Translations under genes and position numbers: made by a program
In this document: positions 12,639-21,546 of the stretch, piece after piece
How the letters are laid out: the number at the start of each line of letters is the position of its first letter
Position numbering within the stretch: position 1 is the first letter of the stretch
The notes under the pieces: generated by a model
The model's database searches: none
Told to the model about the DNA's origin: nothing
The model's input: only the letters and a program-made list of their open reading frames with translations
Assembly: GCF_014779555.2 (NCBI RefSeq)
Contig: NZ_CP094357.1
Location: 992,001 to 1,056,000 of the forward strand
Source of the DNA: Lysobacter capsici
GTDB taxonomy: Bacteria; Pseudomonadota; Gammaproteobacteria; Xanthomonadales; Xanthomonadaceae
Direction: 5' to 3'
DNA length: 64,000 bases

Positions 12639-13676
12639 TCAGACCGGGGTCAGCCAGGAGGCGTAGCGGCTTTCCTGTCCGCGCACCACGCGCGCGTACA
12701 GCGCGGCCAGTTCGCGGGTGACCGGGTTGTCGCCGAATTCGCGGCGGTCCAGCACCGCGATCGCGGTGGCTTCGGCGGCGGTACCGCAGACGAACACTTC
12801 ATCGGCGTCGAGCAGTTCGTGCAGGGTCACTTCGCGCGATTGCGCCCCGGACAGTTCGATCATGGTGTCGCGGGTGATGCCGGGCAGCGCATCGCGATGA
12901 TCGACCGAGGTGATCACCGAGTTCTTGACCATGAACACATTGGCGCCGGTGCATTCGACCACGAAGCCCTTGTCGTCGGTGAACAGCGCTTCGTCGAAAC
13001 CGCGTTGCTTGGCTTCGCGCTTGGCCAGGATCGAATTGACGTAGGCGCCGCTGAGCTTGAGCGGAGGCATCGAGGTGGCGGGATTGCGCTTCCACGGCGA
13101 GACGGTCAGGCGGGTGCGCGCGCCGCCCAGATGCACGACCTTGGCCAGGGTCGCGATCATCAGGTGCTGGGTCAGCGGATCGACGTCCAGGCCGATGCTG
13201 CCGGTGCCCATCCAGGTCAGCGGACGGATGTAGGCGTCGCGATGGCCGTTGGCGCGCAGCGTGGCGAGCGTGGCCTGGGTCGCGCGTTCGATATCGAAGT
13301 CGATGCCGAACATGTCCGCGCCCTTGCGCATGCGCTCCATGTGCTCGGGCAGGCGGAACACCGCCGCGCCGGCGTCGGCGGTGGCGTAGCTGCGGATACC
13401 TTCGAACACCGCGGTGCCGTAGTGCATGGCGTGGGTGGTCAGCGGGGCTTCGGGCGCGTCGCCGGCGATGAAGCGGCCGTCGAACCACACCAGGGGTTGA
13501 TCCGTGGCCGCCGGGATTTCGCCACGCGCGCGGGACTCGGAACGCTCAGTCGCGGTCGAAGCCGTTTCATTGCGCGAAGGCGTGTAGCTGCGTTCGCGAA
13601 CCGCGGCGGCCGCGAAGCCGCCATGCGCCGCTTCGGTAGCGGCCGGTTGATTGACGATTTCGGTGGTCAGCTGCAT
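12639..13676 (-). CDS. ilvE: Branched-chain amino acid aminotransferase
   Basis: PLP transaminase for the last step of Ile, Val and Leu synthesis. It carries the fold-type IV signatures [22 protein letters not shown] and [18 protein letters not shown] (PLP lysine region) and the phosphate-binding [10 protein letters not shown]. At 345 residues it is longer than E. coli IlvE (309) because of an N-terminal extension of about 60 low-complexity residues before LVWFDGRFI. The start at 13676 overlaps the ilvM stop by 10 bp, and no internal Met precedes the conserved domain, so the extension is probably real. Confidence 0.94.
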   Translation of the reverse strand: MQLTTEIVNQPAATEAAHGGFAAAAVRERSYTPSRNETASTATERSESRARGEIPAATDQPLVWFDGRFIAGDAPEAPLTTHAMHYGTAVFEGIRSYATADAGAAVFRLPEHMERMRKGADMFGIDFDIERATQATLATLRANGHRDAYIRPLTWMGTGSIGLDVDPLTQHLMIATLAKVVHLGGARTRLTVSPWKRNPATSMPPLKLSGAYVNSILAKREAKQRGFDEALFTDDKGFVVECTGANVFMVKNSVITSVDHRDALPGITRDTMIELSGAQSREVTLHELLDADEVFVCGTAAEATAIAVLDRREFGDNPVTRELAALYARVVRGQESRYASWLTPV

Positions 13677-13903
13677 GGAGAAACCTCAACGGCAAGACAG
13701 TCGTAAAGCTTGGCGAGCTGGCTTTGCAACGCGGTGTCGGCGCGATCGCCTTCCACCGTCATGCGCAGATGCCAGCGATCGCCGTCGGGTTGCGCTTCGC
13801 CGTCCACCGACAGGGGACGGAAACCGCGGCGTTCGGCGGCGCCCAGTACGCGAGCCAGCGCGCCTTCGGCCTGGCGCAGGGTCAGTTCAAGCTGGTATCG
13901 CAT
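13667..13903 (-). CDS. ilvM: Acetolactate synthase small (regulatory) subunit
   Basis: A 78-residue single ACT-domain protein starting MRYQLELTLRQAEGALARVL, of the IlvM size class rather than IlvH or IlvN. It is expected to bind the large subunit and modulate its activity. A longer reading frame exists, but the ATG at 13903 has a strong AAGGAGG Shine-Dalgarno 8 nt upstream and matches the ACT start. It overlaps ilvG by 17 bp upstream and ilvE by 10 bp downstream, as expected for coupled synthesis of enzyme subunits. Confidence 0.9.
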   Translation of the reverse strand: MRYQLELTLRQAEGALARVLGAAERRGFRPLSVDGEAQPDGDRWHLRMTVEGDRADTALQSQLAKLYDCLAVEVSPCS

Positions 13904-15641
13904 GGGCGTCCTCCTTTTCGGCGGTGGTGGGTGGCGTGAGACTCGTGATGGCATCGGCATCGCCCGCTTCCGGGTCGAGCATCTGCGCGTTGTTGTGATT
14001 CGGCGGAACCAGCGGCCAGACGTTGGCGGCCTGGTCGATGGCGACGTGCAGCAGCACCGGACCCGGGGTCTGCAGCATGTAGTGCAGCGCTTCCTCGACC
14101 GAGTCGGCGCGGTCGACGTACATCGCCTTGACTCCGAACGCGGCGGCCAATGCGCAGAAGTCCGGGTTGTCGGACAGGTCGACTTCGGAATAGCGGCGTT
14201 CGAAGAACAGTTCCTGCCACTGCCGGACCATGCCCAGCGCCTGGTTGTCGAGTAGCACGATCTTCACCGGCAGGCGGTAGCGCGCGATGGTCGCCAGCTC
14301 CTGCACGTTCATCAGGAACGAGCCGTCGCCGCTGACGCAGATGACCTGCGCGTCGGGGCTTTCCAACTGCGCGCCCAGCGCGGCCGGAACGCCGAAGCCC
14401 ATCGCGCCCAGCGCGCCGCTGGTCAGATGCTTGCGCGGGTTGTTGAACTGCCAGTGCTGCGCGACCCACATCTGGTGCTGGCCGACATCGCACGAGACGA
14501 TGGCGTCCGGCGCCAGTTCCGACAGGCGCCGCAGCAGCGCCGGCGCGTACACGGTTTCGCCGGGCGCGTCGTAACGCGGCGCGCAGTCGCGCTTGCGTTG
14601 CAGGCAGGTGTCGCGCCAGGCGCGGCGCGCGCCGCCGTTGCGGGCCTGCAGTTGCGCGGTGACCGGCGGGGTCAGCGCATCCAGCGAACGGCGCAGGTCG
14701 CCCTGCACCGCGGCATCGGCATAACGCAGCTTGCCGATCTCGCAGGCGTCCAGGTCCATATGCACCACGCGCGCGTTCGGCGCGAACTCGGCCAGCTTGC
14801 CGGTGGCGCGATCGTCGAAACGCGCGCCGACCACGATCAGCAGATCGCATTCCTGCACCGACAGATTCGCCGCGCGGTTGCCATGCATGCCGAGCATGCC
14901 CAGGTTCAAGGCGTGCTCGGCCGGCAGCGCGCCCAGTCCCTTCAAGGTCAGCACCGACGGGATCTGGCTGCCCTCGACGAAGGCGCGGAACGACTGCACC
15001 GCATCGCCCAGCGCGATGCCGCCGCCGCCGTAGATCAGCGGCTTCTTCGCATGCGCGATCAAGGCCGCGGCTTCGTGATAGGCCGCGTCCGGCGCGGACG
15101 CAACCGGGTCGGTCGGCAGCGGCACGTGCGCGGCCAGGTGCGAGGCATCCTGGTTCTGCACGTCCTTGGGCAGATCGATCAGCACCGGACCGGGACGGCC
15201 CGAGCGCGCCAGGCGGAAGGCTTCGGCGACGATGCGCGGCAACTCGTCGACGCTGCGAGCGAGGAAGCTGTGCTTGACGATCGGCATGGTCATGCCGAAC
15301 ACGTCCAGTTCCTGGAACGCGTCGGTGCCCATCAGCGAGGTCGCGACTTGCCCGGTGATCGCCACCATCGGCACCGAGTCCAGCATCGCGTCGGCGATGC
15401 CGGTGACCAAGTTAGAGGCACCCGGTCCGGAAGTGGCTACGCACACGCCGACTCGCCCGCTGGCACGGGCGTAGCCGTTCGCCGCGAAAGCCGCGCCTTG
15501 CTCGTGACGGACCAGAATGTGTTTCAGGTCCGACCCGTGCAGGGCATCGTAGAAAGGCATGATCGTGCCGCCCGGATAACCGAACAGCACGTCCACCCCT
15601 TCTGCGGCCAGTGCTTGCACCAGCCAGCGGGCACCGTTCAT
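13887..15641 (-). CDS. ilvG: Acetolactate synthase large subunit
   Basis: ThDP- and FAD-dependent enzyme forming acetolactate or acetohydroxybutyrate. The 584 residues show the three-domain layout of the family. The catalytic glutamate is Glu47 in RHEQGAAFAANGYARASG, followed by GPGASNLVTGIADAMLDS; the C-terminal ThDP/Mg site is GDGSFLMNVQELATI. The longer upstream frame is rejected because the ATG at 15641 overlaps the ilvC stop by one base (TGATG) and begins the conserved domain. It pairs with ilvM directly downstream. Confidence 0.97.
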   Translation of the reverse strand: MNGARWLVQALAAEGVDVLFGYPGGTIMPFYDALHGSDLKHILVRHEQGAAFAANGYARASGRVGVCVATSGPGASNLVTGIADAMLDSVPMVAITGQVATSLMGTDAFQELDVFGMTMPIVKHSFLARSVDELPRIVAEAFRLARSGRPGPVLIDLPKDVQNQDASHLAAHVPLPTDPVASAPDAAYHEAAALIAHAKKPLIYGGGGIALGDAVQSFRAFVEGSQIPSVLTLKGLGALPAEHALNLGMLGMHGNRAANLSVQECDLLIVVGARFDDRATGKLAEFAPNARVVHMDLDACEIGKLRYADAAVQGDLRRSLDALTPPVTAQLQARNGGARRAWRDTCLQRKRDCAPRYDAPGETVYAPALLRRLSELAPDAIVSCDVGQHQMWVAQHWQFNNPRKHLTSGALGAMGFGVPAALGAQLESPDAQVICVSGDGSFLMNVQELATIARYRLPVKIVLLDNQALGMVRQWQELFFERRYSEVDLSDNPDFCALAAAFGVKAMYVDRADSVEEALHYMLQTPGPVLLHVAIDQAANVWPLVPPNHNNAQMLDPEAGDADAITSLTPPTTAEKEDAHAIPA

Positions 15642-16675
15642 CAGGCAGCCTCTTCCTGTCGTTCGCCCTGGGTCGCGGCGGGAGCGGCCTGCGCGGCCGC
15701 CGGTGTTTTCGGCGCGTTGTCCAGCCACTTCATGTTCGCGCGCAGCTTCTTGCCGACCGCTTCGATCGGATGTTCCAGATCGCCTTGCTTGAGCGCCTTG
15801 TAGTTGGCGTTGCCGGCGGCGTATTCGGCGATCCACTGTTTGGCGAAGGTGCCGTCCTGGATCTCGGTCAGGACTTTGCGCATCTGCGCCTTGGTGTGAT
15901 CGTCGACGATGTAGGTGCCGCGGGTCAGCGCGCCATACTGCGCGGTCTCGCTGATGAATTCGTGCATGCGGGTCACGCCGCCTTCGTAGAACAGGTCGAC
16001 GATCAGCTTCAGTTCGTGCAGGCATTCGTAATAGGCGACTTCCGGCTGATAGCCGGCTTCGACCAGGGTTTCCCAACCGGCCTGGACCAGCTTGGTCGCG
16101 CCGCCGCACAGCACGGCTTGCTCGCCGAACAGATCGGTTTCGGTCTCTTCCTTGAACGTGGTCTTGATCGCGTTCTGACGCGCGCCGCCGATGCCGCCGC
16201 AGTAGGTCAGGGCGAACTCTTCGGCGCGACCGGTCTTGTCCTGATGCACGGCGTAGACGCTGGGCACGCCGCGGCCGATTTCGTATTCGCGGCGCACCAG
16301 CGCGCCCGGACCCTTCGGTGCGACCAGTACGACATCGAGATCCGCGCGCGGGGTGATCTGGCCGTAATGCACGTTGAAGCCGTGCGCGAACAGCAGGCAG
16401 GCGCCTTGCTTGATGTTGGGTTCGATCACGTCGCGATACAGCTGCGGCTGGACCATGTCGGGGGTCAGCACCGCGACCAGTTCGGCTTCGGCGACGGCTT
16501 CGGCCGGGGTCTTGACGGTGAAGCCGTCGGCCTTGGCCTTCAGTTCGGTCGGGCCGCCCGGACGCAGGCCGACGGTGACGTCGAAACCCGAATCGCGAAG
16601 GTTGAGCGCGTGCGCGCGGCCCTGGCTGCCGTAGCCGACGACGGCGATCTTGGGGCGGGAGGTGGTAGCGGTCAT
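15641..16675 (-). CDS. ilvC: Ketol-acid reductoisomerase (class I)
   Basis: Isomerises and reduces acetolactate or acetohydroxybutyrate with NADPH and Mg. The 344 residues are the short class I length, with the dinucleotide-binding [17 protein letters not shown] at residues 14-30 and the C-terminal knotted-domain segments QAVLCGG, YFECLHE-like [11 protein letters not shown] and [18 protein letters not shown] Pro/Ala-rich tail of about 25 residues ends the protein. It is one-base coupled to ilvG. The gap to ilvD (109 bp) holds a family B palindrome. Confidence 0.97.
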   Translation of the reverse strand: MTATTSRPKIAVVGYGSQGRAHALNLRDSGFDVTVGLRPGGPTELKAKADGFTVKTPAEAVAEAELVAVLTPDMVQPQLYRDVIEPNIKQGACLLFAHGFNVHYGQITPRADLDVVLVAPKGPGALVRREYEIGRGVPSVYAVHQDKTGRAEEFALTYCGGIGGARQNAIKTTFKEETETDLFGEQAVLCGGATKLVQAGWETLVEAGYQPEVAYYECLHELKLIVDLFYEGGVTRMHEFISETAQYGALTRGTYIVDDHTKAQMRKVLTEIQDGTFAKQWIAEYAAGNANYKALKQGDLEHPIEAVGKKLRANMKWLDNAPKTPAAAQAAPAATQGERQEEAA

Positions 16676-16713
16676 GTCGATGGTCTCTGGGGAGGTGAGG
16701 TTTTGCTTTTGGG

Positions 16714-16801
16714 GTAGGAGCGGCGTGAGCCGCGATTCGTCGTTGCAGAAGTCGTGAATGTCTGGTGGCCTTCGCGTTCGCGGCTTACGCCGCTCCTACA
16801 A
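16714..16801. repeat. Family B palindrome, copy 2, overlapping the ilvD 3' end
   Basis: Arms begin GTAGGAGCGGCGTGAGCCGC (16714) and end CGCCGCTCCTACA (16801), with a diverged centre. On the minus strand the right arm is read as the last codons of ilvD, through the stop codon at 16785-16787. Its relatives are at 4574-4662 and 27068-27160. Confidence 0.9.
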
Positions 16802-18521
16802 GGGCGGGTTCTTCGATTAACGTGGCTTCGATCTTTTTCGCCGGCGGCGATTGCAGCGGGCCGGGCGCGGTGACCGCGCCTTGCGAGGCCGAACCAACCA
16901 GCTTCGCGTACTTGGCCAGCACGCCGGTGGTCACGCGCGGCGCGATGCGCGCGGGTTCGCGCGTGGACAAGTCGGCGGCGACGTTCAACGCGCGCGTCTT
17001 GACGTCGATGCTGACCCGGTCGCCTTCGCGCAGACGCGCGATCGGACCGCCGTGCGCGGCTTCCGGCGAGATGTGGCCGACCATGAAACCGTGGGTGGCG
17101 CCGCTGAAACGGCCGTCGGTGATCAAGGCGACGTCGTTGCTCAGGCCCTGGCCGACCAATGCCGCGGTCACCGCCAGCATCTCGCGCATGCCCGGGCCGC
17201 CGGTCGGGCCTTCGAAGCGGATCACCACGATGTCGCCGGCCTGGATCTGCCGCGCCTGCACCGCGGCGAACGCGGCTTCTTCCGAATCGAACACCCGCGC
17301 CGGGCCTTCGAAATATTCACGGCCGTGGCCGGCCAGCTTGAGAATGCAGCCTTCCGGCGCGAGGTTGCCGTAGATGATCGAGTAACCGCCGCGCGGCTTG
17401 ATCGGATCGGCGACCGGACGCACCACGTCCTGTTCGTCGGCCATCACCGCTTCGGACAGCTCGGCGAAAAAGGAACGGCCGGTGACCGTCGGAATATCCT
17501 CGATCAGACCGGCCGTCTTCAGCTCGCGCGCCACCAGCGCCGCGCCGCCGAATTCGAACATTTCCGCGGCGGTGTAGCGTCCGCCGGGTTTCAGGTCGGC
17601 GATCACCGGCGTGCGCGCGGCGGCTTCGAACTCTTCCAGGTCGAAGGCGACGCCGGCTTCGTGCGCGATCGCCAGCAGATGCAGCGCGGCATTGGTCGAC
17701 CCGGCAGTGGCCGAGACCGCGCGCGCGGCGTTGCGCAGCGCGTTCGGGGTCAGCAGCGTGCGCGGCGTGGGACCGCCGTTGCGCAGCTGCTGCATGACCA
17801 GTTCGCCGCACAGGCGCGCGGCTTCGGGCTTGTCGTCGTGGATCGCGGGGATGTCGTTGTAGCCCAGCGGCGACAGGCCCAGGAAGGTCAGCACCATCGC
17901 CATGGTGTTGGCGGTGAACTGGCCGCCGCAGGCGCCGGCGCCGGGACAGGCGTGCGATTCGATGCGATGCAGTTCGCTGTCGTCGATGCGCCCGGCCGAA
18001 TGCGCGCCGACCGCTTCGAACACGTCCTGCACGGTCAGCGGCTTGTCGTCGCTGGCGCCTTTCTTCGACGGGCAATGGCCCGGCATGATCGTGCCGCCGT
18101 ACAAAATCACGGTCGGGATATCCAGGCGCGCCGCCGCCATCGCCGCGGCTGGGATGGTCTTGTCGCAGCCGACCAGCAGCACCATCGCGTCCAGGCAATG
18201 GCCGGACACGGCCAGTTCGATCGAATCGGCGATGGTTTCGCGCGAGGCCAGCGAGGCGCGCATGCCGTCGGTGCCCATCGCGATGCCGTCGGTGACGGCG
18301 ATGGTGTTGAACTCGATCGGCGTGCCGCCGCCGTCGACGACGCCGCGACGCACGTGCTGGGCCAGGTCGCGCAGGGTGATGTTGCACGGCGACACGTCGG
18401 ACCAGGTGTGGACGACGGCGACCAGCGGTCTGGCGATGGCCGCGTCGTCCAGACCCGTGGCGCGCAGCATCGCGCGCGCGGGGGCTCGGGCCGGGCCTTG
18501 CTTGATGGCGTTGCTTCTCAC
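16785..18521 (-). CDS. ilvD: Dihydroxy-acid dehydratase
   Basis: Fe-S dehydratase producing the 2-oxo acids for valine and isoleucine; 578 residues. Family signatures with the cluster cysteines are visible: [31 protein letters not shown] and [19 protein letters not shown]. The last residues (PALVGAA, then TAA) are read from the right arm of the family B palindrome, after a weakly conserved tail. The gene starts 85 bp downstream of the attenuator hairpin and heads the ilv-leu block. The upstream continuation of the frame is ignored because the conserved N-terminus starts here. Confidence 0.96.
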   Translation of the reverse strand: MRSNAIKQGPARAPARAMLRATGLDDAAIARPLVAVVHTWSDVSPCNITLRDLAQHVRRGVVDGGGTPIEFNTIAVTDGIAMGTDGMRASLASRETIADSIELAVSGHCLDAMVLLVGCDKTIPAAAMAAARLDIPTVILYGGTIMPGHCPSKKGASDDKPLTVQDVFEAVGAHSAGRIDDSELHRIESHACPGAGACGGQFTANTMAMVLTFLGLSPLGYNDIPAIHDDKPEAARLCGELVMQQLRNGGPTPRTLLTPNALRNAARAVSATAGSTNAALHLLAIAHEAGVAFDLEEFEAAARTPVIADLKPGGRYTAAEMFEFGGAALVARELKTAGLIEDIPTVTGRSFFAELSEAVMADEQDVVRPVADPIKPRGGYSIIYGNLAPEGCILKLAGHGREYFEGPARVFDSEEAAFAAVQARQIQAGDIVVIRFEGPTGGPGMREMLAVTAALVGQGLSNDVALITDGRFSGATHGFMVGHISPEAAHGGPIARLREGDRVSIDVKTRALNVAADLSTREPARIAPRVTTGVLAKYAKLVGSASQGAVTAPGPLQSPPAKKIEATLIEEPALVGAA

Positions 18522-18605
18522 GAACGGTGATTCCTTGGCCGCGAATCCTTCGCAGTGCCCGCACGTCCGCGTGCGGTGTTTTCAGGAACCCGAGGCCGTA
18601 AAACG

Positions 18606-18633
18606 AAAAACCCCGCGCCTTTTGGGCGCGGGG
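18606..18633 (-). terminator. Transcription attenuator of the ilv-leu operon
   Basis: On the minus strand a perfect 9-bp stem CCCCGCGCC/GGCGCGGGG with a 5-nt loop is followed by five T residues. It sits 34 bp after the stop codon of the branched-chain leader peptide and 85 bp before ilvD, the geometry of a Rho-independent attenuator. Weaker short hairpins (for example AGGT..ACCT) lie between the leader stop and this stem and could take part in the alternative fold. Confidence 0.88.
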
Positions 18634-18667
18634 TTGAGGTTCTTTCGACCTTGGATTGTGTGGTTTT

Positions 18668-18829
18668 CTACACGAACCCGACTCCCGCGCTGGTAAGCCC
18701 GGTAATAAGTACGAGGACGAGAATAATCGTGGCGATCAAAGGCGCGGAGCGAAGCGCGACGCGCGCGGCGTCGTTCGAGGCCGGAGCCTGGAGCGAAGTC
18801 GTCTGCGAGTGGTTGTTGCGCTGCGTCAT
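18668..18829 (-). CDS. ilvL: Branched-chain amino acid leader peptide (attenuation)
   Basis: A 53-codon reading frame directly upstream of the attenuator. Its second half contains the run LIATIILVLVLIT followed by GLTSAGVGFV and a TAG stop, so Leu, Ile, Val and Thr codons are concentrated just before the termination hairpin. This is the architecture of ilv leader peptides: stalling for lack of a charged branched-chain tRNA would favour antitermination. The long N-terminal half (MTQRNNHSQTT...) is unusual; E. coli IlvL has 32 residues. The ATG at 18829 has only a weak ribosome-binding site. Confidence 0.85.
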   Translation of the reverse strand: MTQRNNHSQTTSLQAPASNDAARVALRSAPLIATIILVLVLITGLTSAGVGFV

Positions 18830-18837
18830 GGGGTCGA

Positions 18838-18866
18838 GAAGAGCATGCCCGTTTGCGGCTTGTCAA
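18838..18866 (-). promoter_or_regulatory. Candidate sigma-70 promoter of the ilv-leu operon
   Basis: On the minus strand a perfect TTGACA (18861-18866) lies about 35 bp upstream of the leader ATG. The best -10 candidates, CATGCT or TGCTCT around 18838-18847, match poorly and the spacing is slightly short, so only the -35 box is convincing. Confidence 0.5.
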
Positions 18867-19183
18867 TAGTTTCTGAAAAAACCATCGCGAACTGTGGCCT
18901 GCGCCTCCGCTTGGGCGCGGATCGAAGGCGCGGGCATGCGGCGCGCCTTCGGGCTTGCCTGTGCGGCGGCGGCCGGCCGCGCGGGATCGATCAGGACGGC
19001 GCCATCCTGAATTGAAATATTTCTCCGATATGAGATCGTGTCCTCCTTTTTAACCGGGGCAACCGGATCGCACAGGGACGCGGCATTCGATTCGGGCGCG
19101 AGGCAGCGGGGTCGGCCCTGGGTGCCGCGTGTTTCGACCTGGATGCCGCGCGCGCCGGATGCGCCAGCAGGGGGGAAACACAG
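18867..19183. other. Divergent intergenic region between the ilv promoter and a surface-protein gene
   Basis: No gene or RNA recognised. A short AT-rich patch around 19008-19035, in an otherwise GC-rich stretch, may hold the promoter of the plus-strand gene at 19184, but no clear -35/-10 pair could be assigned. Confidence 0.5.
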
Positions 19184-21457
19184 ATGCACGGCTCGAGCAG
19201 CAACTGTCTTGGCGCGCTGTCGTCGCGGCGGGCGGATGTCCGGCGCGCGGTCCGCCGGGGTGCCTTCGCCTTGCTCGCCTGGGCGGGGCTGACCTGGTTC
19301 TCACCGAGCGTGTTCGCCCAGGCCGGTTCGCGCGTGATCGTCAACGGCGACCTGGAGTTCGGCGTGGCGAACGGCTCGGGGGCGATGGTGGACACCGATT
19401 TCGGTATCGGCGCCACGTTCGACGGCGGCGCGAACGCATCGAATCCCTGGTTCACTTCGCACCCGACCCAGGCCGGGCAGTGCGATCCGGCTTTCGGGGT
19501 GGTCGGCGTCTGTCATCCGGTCGAAACCTGGGTATCCAACAACAACCCGGACCTCACCGGCCCGGTCGCGGCCAACACCGGGAACAACTTCGTCGAACTC
19601 AACGCGTTCGTCGGTTCGATGATTTACCAGAATGTCTGCCTGGTCGCCGACGAGACCTTGACCTATCGCTTCGCCCACCGTCGCCGCGTTCTCGGGGGCA
19701 GCAGAAGCAATCCCGACAGCGCGGCGTTGCGGATCAAGGATCAGGCCAACGGGCTGGTGCAGACCGTCACCACCTCCAGCGTCACCGGCAGCAGCTGGAA
19801 CATCCGCAGCGGCAGCGCGACGATCGGCGCGGGCGTTTCCGGCATCCTGCGCCTGGGCTTCGAGGCCATCTCGACCTCGACCGGCAACATCAGCGCCGGC
19901 AACTTGCTCGACAGCGTCAGCATCAGCCTGCGTCCGCTCGTCGATCTCGGGGGCACGACCTCGTCGGGTCCGCAACCCGAAGGGCAGGACCTGGGCGATA
20001 TTTTCATCCGCCTCAACGGCACCTCGCAGGCCGGCGGCACGGTGATCGCGCTGCAGCGCGTCGCGCCGGTCAACGGCGACGCGGCGGCGCTCGATAGCGA
20101 TTTCATCCTCACCGTCGGCGCGGGCGCCAGCATGACGCATACCGCCGGCAGCGATATCTGGCTGATCGCGATCCCGGCGGGCGCGGAATTCGACGGCGGA
20201 ATCGCGCCGGGCGCCGCCGGCGCGAGCAATCCGCCCGACGGCATCAGTATCGATGTCGATGCCGCGACCGATGCGTTGATCGAGCCGCGCGAATCGTTCC
20301 GCTTCCAGATCGTGAATCCCGGCGCCTCGGGTTCGAGCAACAACTGGCTCAGCAGCGCGCCGACCTGCGGCACCCAGACCACCGCCAGCGCGGATTTCGT
20401 CATCGTCGGGCAATCGCAGGTGCGGCTGGCGAAGATCAGCGACGGCGCCACCGGCAGCTTCGACTACGTCTTCGGCAATGCCGATACCGATCTGCTCGCC
20501 GCCGGCACCCAGAGCGCCGCCGTCGTCACCACCAGCGCGAGCGGCACCGCGGCTTTCCACGACGCCGATGCCGGCGCGGCCGGCGCGCAAGGCAGCGCCG
20601 TCGTCGTGCCGGGCGCGGCCGTCACGATCGCCGAAACGATCCCGGCCGGGTGGGTGCTGGATTCGGCCACCTGCGTGGACGCCGCCAATGCGCCGGTGGC
20701 CGGCACCAGCGTCGCCGGAGGCACGCTGACCATTCCGGGCGCGGCCACGGCGGCCGGCGCGTCGCTGACCTGCACCTTCCGCAACGGCCGCTCGCCGATC
20801 GTGCGCCTGGGCAAGCGCCTGCCGAACGGACGCTTCGCCGCCGCCGACCAGTTCGTGTTGAGCATCGCGCCGCCGGGCACGGGAGCGGCGGCGTTCACCA
20901 CCACCGGCAGCGGCGACGCCGCGGCGGGGCAGGCGGTGGTCGATCCGGCCGTCGCCGGCACGAGTTATACGCTGTCGGAAACGGCGGCGGCGGGGGCCGA
21001 TCTGGCCAACTATGCGAGCAGCTATGCGTGCACGAACGCCAACGCGTCCGGCACCGCGGGACCGTCCGGCACCGCCGCCACGTTCGACCTGGTGCCGGCG
21101 GCCGGCGACGATTTCACCTGCGCGTTCGTCAACACGCGCAATCCCTTGTCCGCGTTGTCCATCACCAAGACCAATACGCCGGCCGCGGGCGCGCTGGATC
21201 AGGCCGACGATGTGGTGATGCGCGAAACCAACACGGTCTATCGCATCGTCGTGACCAATCACGGTCCCGATGCCGTGACCGGCGCGCTCGTGCGCGATCC
21301 GGCCTCGGCCGGCCTCGATTGCACCGCGGTGACGTGCTCTGGCGCCGCGTGCCCGGGCGCGGTGACGGTGGCGTCGCTGCAAGGCGCGGGGATCGCGCTG
21401 GGTCCGTTGGCCGACGGCGAAGCGGTGAACTTCGACCTGACCTGCATGCCGCGATGA
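19184..21457 (+). CDS. Secreted modular surface protein with prealbumin-like and DUF11-type repeats
   Basis: A 757-residue protein with an Arg-rich start and a hydrophobic segment ending SPSVFAQAG, a plausible signal peptidase I site near residue 46. An N-terminal domain (about 47-260) of unknown fold is followed by about 150 residues of beta-rich sequence, two related modules beginning VRLAKISDG (about 413) and VRLGKRLPNG (about 540), each with a TCTFRNGR- or TCAFVNTR-like end typical of prealbumin/SpaA-like folds, and a last module from LSITKTNTP (about 656) of the DUF11 type. No sortase, autotransporter or anchoring motif is seen. GGGGAAA lies upstream of the ATG. The function is probably adhesive or structural, by analogy only. 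Confidence 0.75.
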   Translation: MHGSSSNCLGALSSRRADVRRAVRRGAFALLAWAGLTWFSPSVFAQAGSRVIVNGDLEFGVANGSGAMVDTDFGIGATFDGGANASNPWFTSHPTQAGQCDPAFGVVGVCHPVETWVSNNNPDLTGPVAANTGNNFVELNAFVGSMIYQNVCLVADETLTYRFAHRRRVLGGSRSNPDSAALRIKDQANGLVQTVTTSSVTGSSWNIRSGSATIGAGVSGILRLGFEAISTSTGNISAGNLLDSVSISLRPLVDLGGTTSSGPQPEGQDLGDIFIRLNGTSQAGGTVIALQRVAPVNGDAAALDSDFILTVGAGASMTHTAGSDIWLIAIPAGAEFDGGIAPGAAGASNPPDGISIDVDAATDALIEPRESFRFQIVNPGASGSSNNWLSSAPTCGTQTTASADFVIVGQSQVRLAKISDGATGSFDYVFGNADTDLLAAGTQSAAVVTTSASGTAAFHDADAGAAGAQGSAVVVPGAAVTIAETIPAGWVLDSATCVDAANAPVAGTSVAGGTLTIPGAATAAGASLTCTFRNGRSPIVRLGKRLPNGRFAAADQFVLSIAPPGTGAAAFTTTGSGDAAAGQAVVDPAVAGTSYTLSETAAAGADLANYASSYACTNANASGTAGPSGTAATFDLVPAAGDDFTCAFVNTRNPLSALSITKTNTPAAGALDQADDVVMRETNTVYRIVVTNHGPDAVTGALVRDPASAGLDCTAVTCSGAACPGAVTVASLQGAGIALGPLADGEAVNFDLTCMPR

Positions 21458-21546
21458 CGAACGCCGGTGCCGCGATCGGATCGCGATGACGCGTGCGAAC
21501 ATCGGCTCCGGGCCGGTCGCTTCATGACCGGCGGCTCGGGCACAGC

